Made by a program: the position numbers and the translations under genes | The notes under the pieces: generated by a model | Seen by the model: the letters and a program-made list of their open reading frames with translations, nothing else | Database searches by the model: none | Told to the model about the DNA's origin: nothing | Source: Accumulibacter sp003538495 | GTDB taxonomy: Bacteria; Pseudomonadota; Gammaproteobacteria; Burkholderiales; Rhodocyclaceae | Assembly: GCF_029255145.1 (NCBI RefSeq) | Contig: NZ_JAPUVQ010000127.1 | Location: 44,127 to 108,126, forward strand | Direction of reading: 5' to 3' | Length of the DNA: 64,000 nucleotides | In this document: piece by piece, positions 27,001 through 33,470 of the stretch | Numbering within the stretch: position 1 is the first letter of the stretch | How the letters are laid out: the number at the start of each line of letters is the position of its first letter

Positions 27001-28858
27001 GCTCGACGAACGCAGTGCGCGCAGTGCATGGCGCACGGCGAAGGATTTCCCAGAACGCGCGCCATTCCTTGTCATTATTCCTTGGCTTGAACCGCCAATC
27101 CTGCCTGGTGGCACTCGCCAGGTCCTGCGCGAGCAATTCCCGCCAGCCTTCATCATCCAGCCGTTTTACACCGAGTACTTTGGTCAGCAGCCTGAGTGTC
27201 TCCGCGTCACTCGCGAGCACGTTGGCCACGCTTTCGCGCCCCGGCGGCAACGGGATTCCCTCCGGTGCGAGGACAATCTCCGCGGGGCAACAAAGCCGGC
27301 CGCTATCCGCTGGAATTATCCTTAGCTCAGAGCTCTCCTTGGACCACTGCCATTGCTGCAATTTCCCTGCGTAGTGTCCGGCAAGCGCCAACACCTGCCC
27401 TGCCGATCCAGGGTCGTTGGTGGCGATTTCGGCAAGCCAGTCCAACGCCTTGGCCCTGGCCAGGCCGTCTGCTTTAGCCTTGCGAAGCCGCTCCGCCAGC
27501 GCTTCGAGCCGTTTCGGCCGGTCACCTGTGAGACAAGCGGGATGCACCCAGCGTCCCCGTGCCTCCACTGGCGCCAAGTCGCGCCACTGACCGTGCAAGT
27601 CCGCATCGTCCACGGGAGGTCGTTCTAGTTCCACTAATGGTCGCGGTGTGCCGCGACCATCCGGGATGATCACAGCTGCCATGATTCTGTCCCATAACGC
27701 TTCGACCAATGGCGCGGCGAACTCGTCCAGACGTTCCAGCTGGCGAGGGAAAGCGTCAAGTGGCCGGCCGGGGTCAGCCTCGGTAGCGAGTTCGGATAGC
27801 GTGCGCGCGATCAGTTCGGCGGCTTCGCGCATCAAGGCGTTGTTCCACTCGCCTGCAATCAGGGCATTACGATCATTGTTGACCTTCCAGGGAGCGTTCA
27901 GGATGCCCGGCAGGCGGGTAGCGGTATCGGTTGGGAAAAAAGCCCAGAACCGACCCGCAGACTCGCGCTTCGCATCCAGTGGCATGGCCCAGGCAAGGGG
28001 CACCAGCTCACGGGCGTGTAGATGGGTGGCATCGGCCTTGGCGGCGGCGTCGGTGATACGGACCTCTGCATTCTCGACAAACCGCCACCGGGATTCTTCG
28101 TCGCCGTCGAAGAGCAGGAAGTCCGGGCCATCCGGCTCCCGTTTGAGTTGGCGCTTGGCGCCATCGCCCGCGTCCAGTCCCAGCGAGACGGCTACCGGCA
28201 AGAACAGAAGGAAAGGTGCAGGAAATTTGCGGATTTCCTCTTGCAAGTGCGGAGTGATGGCTACGTTCCGGATCTCCGCCCGGACGATTGTCGTAGCCCA
28301 GGAATACCCTTCGAGGACCGGGTCGGTCGCCTCCTCGGCGTGCCGCTCCAAGACCCAGGCAAGGCGCAAGCCAGGCACGGGCGTGCTGTCGTCCAGCGCC
28401 AATTCCCGGCGTATCTGGTTCTTGCAGTGCTCCGGGTCAAAGCGTAGTGAGCCACTGCGGCTGAGAATATCCAGCCGCCCGCCGAGGCGCAACAAGGACT
28501 TGAAGCCGAGGCCAAAACGGCCGATCTGGTTGCCGCGTTTCGGCGAGGAATGCGATTGCAGCAGGGCGTCGACCCCTTCCGTGCTCAAGGGTGCGCCGGA
28601 ATTGGCGACGTAAAGATGCTGACCATGCAGGGCGACTTCGATACGTGCGGTCTGCCGCTGGGCGTCGGCTTGCTCGTTTGCTTCCAGGATCGCATCCGCG
28701 CCGTTCTGTACCAACTCCAGGATCTGACGATAGCCGTAACCACCCGAAAGCACGGCCTCTTCGATCCCGGCATGCTCCCGCATATCGGCCTGGACGATGC
28801 GGTAGGCTTCCAGCCGACTCCTGAATTTCTCCTCAACCAGGGCGGCAATGCCGCTCAT
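24098..28858 (-). CDS. GHKL (sacsin/Hsp90-like) ATPase fused to a superfamily 2 helicase
   Basis: A 1586-residue two-engine protein. Residues about 1-300 form a GHKL ATP-binding domain: N-box 'ILELVQNGADAI' (Glu48, Asn52), a G1-like 'VANSGAPLS' (86-91) and G2 'GRFGLGFKSLL' (113-123), as in sacsin-type and MORC-type ATPases. Residues about 300-1150 are helical and match nothing I know. The C-terminal 430 residues are a DEAD/DEAH-type helicase: Walker A 'LPTGGGKTRV' near 1200, 'VVDECHHA' near 1309, 'GLSATPFRG' near 1350, and motif VI 'QMVGRGLRG' near 1543. ATG 28858 overlaps the HEPN stop as ATGA, so expression is coupled. The domain mix and the toxin-antitoxin-like partners suggest phage or plasmid defence by nucleic-acid remodelling; this is inference. 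No nuclease domain is evident. Confidence 0.85.
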   Translation of the reverse strand: MSGIAALVEEKFRSRLEAYRIVQADMREHAGIEEAVLSGGYGYRQILELVQNGADAILEANEQADAQRQTARIEVALHGQHLYVANSGAPLSTEGVDALLQSHSSPKRGNQIGRFGLGFKSLLRLGGRLDILSRSGSLRFDPEHCKNQIRRELALDDSTPVPGLRLAWVLERHAEEATDPVLEGYSWATTIVRAEIRNVAITPHLQEEIRKFPAPFLLFLPVAVSLGLDAGDGAKRQLKREPDGPDFLLFDGDEESRWRFVENAEVRITDAAAKADATHLHARELVPLAWAMPLDAKRESAGRFWAFFPTDTATRLPGILNAPWKVNNDRNALIAGEWNNALMREAAELIARTLSELATEADPGRPLDAFPRQLERLDEFAAPLVEALWDRIMAAVIIPDGRGTPRPLVELERPPVDDADLHGQWRDLAPVEARGRWVHPACLTGDRPKRLEALAERLRKAKADGLARAKALDWLAEIATNDPGSAGQVLALAGHYAGKLQQWQWSKESSELRIIPADSGRLCCPAEIVLAPEGIPLPPGRESVANVLASDAETLRLLTKVLGVKRLDDEGWRELLAQDLASATRQDWRFKPRNNDKEWRAFWEILRRAPCTARTAFVEQNRWRIRVLRRDGDWVSHDEALLPGDIVGVDDPDKRNLRVLFDENAHADDQELLAALGVRESPAGVVGPHPYRNVVGNEHRQQLSPWLSAVEGGYRTRLDSSSPRSDYLLPLSLVMPHGWMLLAQLQRQPNARLTKRFLDSLGSLAEKVDFGHSTRRDAYPQVEVAHPMLWFIRQHGTVAIAQHAIPLSTLLARRDIDVLRRMAGWSHIKVAMGRLVDLIGAPALDQPKAAQIGTLWQALFEHLGTPDAIATDGLHGLWTAAAADEQVPETVQTEKGAIPLSAVYVSGSANLTQRARAQGMTAITLESLALRRWLDKGARNLDALFHAEWSEVLTAPALLEVIVPELTEVLSTEARDDAACLSVRGLRLVIEGQEQAIPCVLWEGFLHLDPAQLEAMSRVERLAAILHEADAAGWLEHPIAKARRKIADAQLQANREQVAAGVSLADRLLRAVGDKTQALIQVLGETVGKALPSDCSPHEIAELVLAMQGPTILQDIRSTLAAEGLCPPSRWGGDEARAFVAAIGFPDAFAAAPQARREAEERISGPIRLPPLHDFQDEVFFRLRQLIESASGRRRAVVSLPTGGGKTRVTVQAAVDLVLKPESGKRSVLWVAQTDELCEQAVQAFRQVWLNRGAERTDLRIVRFWGGHRNPSPSPTGRPTVAIASIQTLNSRIGREGLDWLSHPGLVVVDECHHALTPSYTGLLKWLDAEAPRSGTAARAEPPIIGLSATPFRGANDDEENLRLAKRFDQRWLPADQQSLHDNLTSQGILAIAEHVPLQSPSKFPPALIERMGAHSDAEGIQLENLLEELNRWLADDDDRNRLLIDTIVECQQESILFFSNSVQHAEEMAARLNIEGIPAHAVSGNTPASARRYFLERFQQGEARVLCNHSVLTTGFDAPRTDMVLIARQVMSPVRYMQMVGRGLRGEKNGGTARCRIVTVLDNLGRFGDKHPHHFCAKFFPPPNV

Positions 28859-29250
28859 TGCCTGGTCGCCTCGATCAACACTCTTGCCCACTGGAATACT
28901 GATTCCGCGAGAAGTCCAGCCGCCTCCGTGGTGATCAGCCCGACGGTCTCTTCGTCATAGCGAAAGTCCACCGCGAATGGAGTGAGCCGTCGCAAATCCC
29001 TCCCGGGAGCGGGCAGGCCGATACCGCTCTCTGTCACGAGCAAGCCGAGTTCTTCGAGGTTGTGAGTGCGGGGAAAGGTCGCGCGACGTGCCGTCAGGAC
29101 CGCCTTCAGCGCCTTCTCAACGCTCTGCTGGGCATGGAAGCAGGTGGCGGCCAAGGAGGCATCGGGATGGGTGGCGAGGATACGGTAGGTCTGCAGATCG
29201 CGCTGGGCAAGGCGCAGCAACCGGAGTGCTTCCTCAAGGGAGGGCGTCAT
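28855..29250 (-). CDS. HEPN domain protein, presumed toxin of an MNT-HEPN pair
   Basis: A 131-residue all-helical HEPN protein (PF05168-like). Hallmarks are 'CFHAQQSVEKALKAVL' (about 37-52) followed by 'FPRTHNLEEL' (59-68) and 'DFRYDEE' near 95. In HEPN-MNT modules the HEPN protein is often an RNase whose Rx4-6H motif is blocked by AMP transfer from its partner. Here Arg56 and His63 have that spacing, but they sit in the conserved fold motif rather than at the usual C-terminal site, so RNase activity is uncertain. The start at 29250 lies inside the MNT gene, a 17-base overlap. The stop overlaps the helicase start. Shared translation implies that all three proteins work together. Confidence 0.82.
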   Translation of the reverse strand: MTPSLEEALRLLRLAQRDLQTYRILATHPDASLAATCFHAQQSVEKALKAVLTARRATFPRTHNLEELGLLVTESGIGLPAPGRDLRRLTPFAVDFRYDEETVGLITTEAAGLLAESVFQWARVLIEATRQ

Positions 29251-29563
29251 GCAACACCTGACCTTGGCTGCGTGCCTCAAACAACACCGTGCCGGGCACC
29301 TGGCCACGCCGCTCGAATTCACTCAGAGGGTAAATCAGCAAGTCCAGGCCTACACCTGGCGCAAGCCGACCCACGGCATCCATCAAGCGCATGTATTCCT
29401 CCGCCCTATCCGGCACTTCTCGTTCGATAACCATCAGGTCGAGGTCCGAACCCTCGTCCGCCGTGCCGCGCGCGTAGGATCCGAACAGGATGACGCGGGC
29501 GGGCGAGCTGGCGGCAGCTACCAGTCTGGCGGCGGCGGCACGTATGGTCTTCATGTCGATCAT
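29234..29563 (-). CDS. MNT-type nucleotidyltransferase, presumed antitoxin
   Basis: A 109-residue minimal nucleotidyltransferase of the DNA polymerase beta fold. The active-site signature 'GSYARGTADEGSDLDLMV' (residues 27-44) contains the Gly-Ser pair and both metal-binding aspartates, and the third carboxylate is probably in 'VGLDLLIY' near 73. All catalytic residues are present. Known relatives neutralise HEPN toxins by adding AMP to a tyrosine. It is the first gene of the operon; ATG 29563 has ggagcaag about 10 bases upstream, and a second in-frame ATG is at 29554. No promoter was identified in the 160 bases before it. The gene overlaps the HEPN gene by 17 bases. Confidence 0.87.
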   Translation of the reverse strand: MIDMKTIRAAAARLVAAASSPARVILFGSYARGTADEGSDLDLMVIEREVPDRAEEYMRLMDAVGRLAPGVGLDLLIYPLSEFERRGQVPGTVLFEARSQGQVLHDALP

Positions 29564-29723
29564 TGTTGGTCTTGCTCCGGAAATCCGCCGCCAGTTTAGC
29601 GGTAGTCAGGAGGCAGCAAAGGAGCGAAGCGCGGGAAACCCGGCAGCATGGCCTGAAGTATGTGCGGTTCGCTCCAGTGCGGTCAAGCTGCAGGGCGCCG
29701 GCCACGCGGGCGAATTTGTGCCC

Positions 29724-31217
29724 CTAGCCCGGCCCCAGTTCACCCGCAGCGCCGCCGGCTGCCGGCAACTGCAGCAGCACCCGCAGGCCGCCCAGCGGCG
29801 AAGCGGCGAGGGTGAGTTCGCCGCCGTAGAGTTGCGCGAGATCGTCGACGATCGACAGCCCCAGGCCGGTGCCGGGCACCTGCTGGTCGGCGCGAACGCC
29901 GCGGCGGAGTACGGCATCGCGGTCGCCGGCAGCGATGCCCTGCCCGTCGTCATCCACGCAGATCATCAACCTCCCCCGGTCGAGGTGGGCGGCGACCGCG
30001 ACGCGGCTGCTGGCCCACTTGCAGGCGTTGTCGAGCAGGTTGCCAAGCATTTCCTGCAGATCGTGCTGCTCACCGCGAAAAGTCAGGCTTTCCGCCAGCG
30101 GATGCAGCACCAGTTCGAGTGGCCGCGCGGCGTGAAGGCGTCGCATCGTCCGCAGCAGTCCTTCGAGTACCGGTTGCAGCGGTGTTCGCGCGCCTGGGAC
30201 GCGCACCGCAGCGGCGACCTGGGCACGCGCCAGGTGATAGTCGACTTGCCGTTTCGCGGTGTCGACCTGGCCGACGACCAGGCGGGCGAGCGCTTCGTCG
30301 TTGCCGGCGGCGGCATTGGCGAGAACGCTCAGCGGCGTTTTCAGCGCGTGGGCCAGATTGCCCGCCTGCGTGCGGGCGCGCTCGACAACCTCGGCGTTCT
30401 GCGCCAGGACGGTGTTGAACTCGTCGACCAGCGGCATGATTTCGGCGGGAAACTCGCCTTCGAGACGTTGCGCGGCGCCGTTGCGCACACGACCGAGCGC
30501 GGTGCGCAACTTGCGCAACGGTGCCAGCCCGATCAGCACCTGCACCAGCGCGGCGATCAGCAGACCGACACCGAGTACGCCAAGAGCAAGCCACAGCGCG
30601 CCATTGAAGCTTGCCACCGGTTCGACCAGCAGTCGCTCGTCGGCGGCGACGATCAGCCGGAACGATCTCGGCGGCCCGTCGGGGCGATGGTCGAGTTGCT
30701 CATCGAGTGGCTCGTTGAAGCGCACGACGCGCTCGGCCATCCCGAGCATGGTCGCTGCCGGGCCTGCGACCCGGTGTGAATGAATCTCGCCGTCGGCGGG
30801 AGCGTCGGGCGGTACGGCGAGCACGGCATCCCACAAGGAACGCGAGCGCAGGCGTCCGGTCGCCACCCGGGCCACAGCTGTGCCGGCTGCCACAGCCGCT
30901 TCTGTACCACCGGCTGCCGCGAGGTCGTCGATCTGCCAGTAGAGCCCGCTGTAGGGCAGGCTGAAGCGCGGGTCGCTGAGGGCCAGGGCCAGCTTCGGCT
31001 GCCCCTGCGCGTCGACCGTCAGGTGGGCAGTCAGCTGGTCGAGGTGGGTCTTCAACTCGGCGTGAAACTGCGTCGCGACGTGCTGCCGGAACAGGCTGCT
31101 CAACCCCCAGGCAGCGACGGCGATCGACGTGGCGATCCAGAACAACGTTCCGGCAAGCAGGCGGATGCGCAGCGACCCGCGCCCGGCGAGTGGAGGAAGC
31201 TGCACCAGCGACGTCAT
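29724..31217 (-). CDS. Sensor histidine kinase, PhoQ/QseC-like
   Basis: A 497-residue inner-membrane sensor kinase. The first helix is at about 17-43, followed by a periplasmic loop of about 150 residues and a second helix near 215-240 ('LALGVLGVGLLIAALVQVLI'). The HAMP linker leads to the phosphorylated histidine in 'NLAHALKTPLSVL' (about 288-300), the N-box 'MLGNLLDNACKWA' and the ATP lid 'GTGLGLSIVDDLA'. All catalytic boxes are intact. The start overlaps the regulator's stop as ATGA (31214-31217). With the regulator and PepSY genes it lies divergently next to the SHP/cytochrome genes, which it probably controls. The signal is unknown. Confidence 0.9.
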   Translation of the reverse strand: MTSLVQLPPLAGRGSLRIRLLAGTLFWIATSIAVAAWGLSSLFRQHVATQFHAELKTHLDQLTAHLTVDAQGQPKLALALSDPRFSLPYSGLYWQIDDLAAAGGTEAAVAAGTAVARVATGRLRSRSLWDAVLAVPPDAPADGEIHSHRVAGPAATMLGMAERVVRFNEPLDEQLDHRPDGPPRSFRLIVAADERLLVEPVASFNGALWLALGVLGVGLLIAALVQVLIGLAPLRKLRTALGRVRNGAAQRLEGEFPAEIMPLVDEFNTVLAQNAEVVERARTQAGNLAHALKTPLSVLANAAAGNDEALARLVVGQVDTAKRQVDYHLARAQVAAAVRVPGARTPLQPVLEGLLRTMRRLHAARPLELVLHPLAESLTFRGEQHDLQEMLGNLLDNACKWASSRVAVAAHLDRGRLMICVDDDGQGIAAGDRDAVLRRGVRADQQVPGTGLGLSIVDDLAQLYGGELTLAASPLGGLRVLLQLPAAGGAAGELGPG

Positions 31218-31876
31218 CCCGGAGCAGTCAGACGATAGCCGAGACCGCGGACGGTTTCGATCAGGCCCGACGGGAGCTTCTTGCGCAGGCGGGCGATGAA
31301 CACTTCGACGGTATTCGAGTCGCGATCGAAGTCCTGTGCGTAGATGTGCTCGACCAGGTCAGCGCGAGAAATCACCTGCTCGCGATGATGCATCAGGTAG
31401 GCCAGCACCCGGTACTCGTGGCTGGTCAGCGTCAAGGCCTGACCGTTCACCGTCGCGCGGCTGTTGCGGGTGTCTACCGTCAGCGGCCCACAGACCAGTT
31501 CGGCGCTGGCGTGGCCGCCAGCGCGGCGGATCAGCGCGCGCAGGCGGGCCAGCAGTTCTTCCATGTGGAATGGCTTGGTCAGATAGTCGTCGGCGCCGGC
31601 GTCGATGCCCGAGACTTTTTCGTGCCAGCCGTCGCGCGCCGTCAGGATCAGCACCGGCATCGCCCGCCCCGCGGTGCGCCACTTCCGGAGAACGGTGATG
31701 CCGTCGATCTGCGGCAGGCCGAGGTCGAGAACGACCGCATCGTACGAGTCGCTGTCGCCAAGGTGCAGGGCGTCGACGCCATTGCTCGCCGTATCGACGG
31801 CATAGCCCGCCGCCCGCAGGGAATCGGCCAGTTGCGTCTGCAGCAAGGGCTCGTCCTCGACAATCAGGATGCGCAT
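31214..31876 (-). CDS. OmpR-family response regulator
   Basis: A 220-residue transcription regulator with an N-terminal receiver domain (acidic pocket 'VEDEP', phosphorylation site Asp51 in 'VVLDLGLP', switch 'ILTARD', Lys in 'LTKPF') and a C-terminal winged helix ('LTSHEYRVLAYLMHHREQVISR', 'VEVFIARLRKKL'). Length and motifs are typical of PhoP/QseB. It is cognate to the kinase overlapping its 3' end. The start shares one base with the stop of the upstream PepSY gene. Likely targets are the divergent SHP-DHC-cytochrome b promoter and its own operon. Confidence 0.92.
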   Translation of the reverse strand: MRILIVEDEPLLQTQLADSLRAAGYAVDTASNGVDALHLGDSDSYDAVVLDLGLPQIDGITVLRKWRTAGRAMPVLILTARDGWHEKVSGIDAGADDYLTKPFHMEELLARLRALIRRAGGHASAELVCGPLTVDTRNSRATVNGQALTLTSHEYRVLAYLMHHREQVISRADLVEHIYAQDFDRDSNTVEVFIARLRKKLPSGLIETVRGLGYRLTAPG

Positions 31877-32271
31877 CAGTGCTCGTCTCCTGCGCGGCGG
31901 CTGCGCTCGCCTTGCCCGACGGCCTGACGCCCCTTGACGCCGAGAATGCGGCCGTCGCGGGCGTCGATCCTGAGCTTGACCAGCGATCCGCCGCTGCGCA
32001 GCAGCTTGATATCGTATTCCCAGCGGCCGTGCTCACGCTCGAGTTCGACCTCGATGACCTGGCCCGGGTAGTCGCGCTCGACGCGCTCGATGATCGTCCG
32101 CAACGGCAGGACCTCGCCGGCTTCGAGCGCCTGACGCGCACGCTCATGGTCGCCGCCGTGTCCGTCGCCGGCCAGCCCGATGTCGACCCAGGCCAGCAGC
32201 GCCGCGGCGATCAGGCCGGACAACAGGCACCGGGCAACGGCGCCACGCCAGGTTTTGTTCACGCGGATCAT
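31876..32271 (-). CDS. PepSY-domain periplasmic protein
   Basis: A 131-residue exported protein with an N-terminal hydrophobic helix (about residues 10-34, 'CLLSGLIAAALLAWVDIGLA') that could be a signal peptide or anchor. The rest is a PepSY domain: 'ALEAGEVLPLRTIIERVERD' and 'YPGQVIEVELEREHGRWEY', ending with 'LRIDARDGRILGVKG'. PepSY proteins of this size often sit with two-component systems near cytochrome or metal-related genes and may tune the sensor. It is first in the operon, overlapping the response regulator by one base. The exact ligand or partner is not known. Confidence 0.87.
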   Translation of the reverse strand: MIRVNKTWRGAVARCLLSGLIAAALLAWVDIGLAGDGHGGDHERARQALEAGEVLPLRTIIERVERDYPGQVIEVELEREHGRWEYDIKLLRSGGSLVKLRIDARDGRILGVKGRQAVGQGERSRRAGDEH

Positions 32272-32465
32272 CTCCAGAGTGTAACGGACGCGACCTTTCC
32301 CGCAGAGACTTTCCGAGCCGCCGCGCCGGCTGGTTGCAGCCCGCCCCCGAGCCTTGTTTTTACGCCCGCATGGCTGAACGCAGGATTAACGGGCGCTTCA
32401 TCATCCGTTCAGGGTCAGCCAGGCAAAGTGGCGTCATGTCGAAACCGACCGGTGAGGAATCAACC
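32272..32465. promoter_or_regulatory. Divergent promoter region between regulator operon and SHP operon
   Basis: About 190 bases separate the PepSY/two-component operon (-) from the SHP operon (+). No gene is seen. It must hold both promoters and probably the regulator's binding site. I could not pick -35/-10 boxes or an unambiguous direct repeat by eye. Confidence 0.4.
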
Positions 32466-32885
32466 ATGAACAGGAAGGAAAAAACGCTGCTGCTGGGGCT
32501 CACGCTGGCGCTGGCCAGCGCCGCGGCCCAGGCCGCGCCACGCGACGACATGGTTGCCGGCTATGGCGTGGCGGCGAACAAGGCCGACCCGGCCTTCGCC
32601 GGGTTCTCGGCGGCGCGCGGCGAAGCCTTCCACCGCAAGTCGTTCGCCGGCGGCAAGGCCGATACGCCGGCGTGCACCAGCTGCCATGCCAACGACCCGC
32701 GCACAGCCGGCCGTACACCCGCCGGCAAAACCATCGAGCCGGTAGCCGTGTCGGCGAGCCCTGGCCGCTACGGCGATCCGGCCAAGGTCGAAAAATGGTT
32801 CAAGCGCAATTGTCATGACGTGCTCGGCCGCGAATGCACGCCGCAGGAAAAAGGCGACTGGCTCAGCTTCATGCTCAGCCGGTAG
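32466..32885 (+). CDS. shp: Sphaeroides haem protein (SHP)-type monohaem cytochrome c, DUF1924
   Basis: A 139-residue periplasmic cytochrome with signal peptide 1-23 ('AAAQAAP') and one haem-binding 'CTSCH' (Cys70-His74). The later segment 'KRNCHDVLGREC' provides Asn115, corresponding to the unusual asparagine sixth ligand of SHP, and Cys116/Cys124, corresponding to the disulfide beside it. SHP proteins are c-type cytochromes that bind oxygen or NO when the asparagine swings away. The start has ggtgaggaat upstream. The dihaem cytochrome follows after 48 bases and the flavocytochrome after that, matching the SHP-DHC-cytochrome b operon described from purple bacteria. The physiological substrate remains unsettled. 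Confidence 0.85.
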   Translation: MNRKEKTLLLGLTLALASAAAQAAPRDDMVAGYGVAANKADPAFAGFSAARGEAFHRKSFAGGKADTPACTSCHANDPRTAGRTPAGKTIEPVAVSASPGRYGDPAKVEKWFKRNCHDVLGRECTPQEKGDWLSFMLSR

Positions 32886-32933
32886 GCAGCATCGGTCATC
32901 AACTCCCTTCAATCCCGCTCCCCGGAGGACCCC

Positions 32934-33425
32934 ATGAACATACCCTTCCGCCCGCTTGCCATCGGCCTGGTCACCGTCGCCTTTTCGGCGCTCCTTTTCC
33001 AACGGGCGCAAGCTGGCGGCAGCCACTATTTCGCGCCAGTCGGCGACCCTGTGGTCAAGGAGGAATGTGGCAGTTGCCACCTCGCCTTTCCGCCTTCGAT
33101 GCTTCCCGCCAGTTCGTGGCAACGGATGATGGGCGATCTCAAGAACCATTTCGGCGACGATGCCAGCGTCGATCCGGCGACCGCCAGGCGGATCACCGAC
33201 TATCTGCTGGCCAACGCCGGCGATGCCGGCGGTCGGCGCTACGGCGACAAGCTGCTGCGCGGCACGTCGACGACCAACGCGCCGCTGCGGATTACCGAGC
33301 TGCGGAAATGGGTACGCGAGCACCGTGAAGTTCCCGCCTGGGAGTGGAAGCACCAGGACGTCCGCACCAAGGCCAACTGCGTCGCCTGCCACGCCGCCGC
33401 GGAACGCGGCTACTACGAGGACTAG
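32934..33425 (+). CDS. Dihaem cytochrome c (DHC-like)
   Basis: A 163-residue exported cytochrome with signal peptide 1-27 ('QRAQAGG') and two haem-binding motifs, 'CGSCH' near residue 45 and 'CVACH' near 150. Between them is a helical stretch ('SSWQRMMGDLKNHFGDDASV'), as in dihaem cytochrome c proteins that pass electrons to SHP. No transmembrane anchor follows the signal. The start has cccggagga upstream. Position between shp and a membrane flavocytochrome makes it the likely electron link between inner membrane and SHP. Confidence 0.87.
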   Translation: MNIPFRPLAIGLVTVAFSALLFQRAQAGGSHYFAPVGDPVVKEECGSCHLAFPPSMLPASSWQRMMGDLKNHFGDDASVDPATARRITDYLLANAGDAGGRRYGDKLLRGTSTTNAPLRITELRKWVREHREVPAWEWKHQDVRTKANCVACHAAAERGYYED

Positions 33426-33470
33426 CCGGTCCGGATCGTGCCGACTGGCGAAGCGAGCGAGGTACCGACC

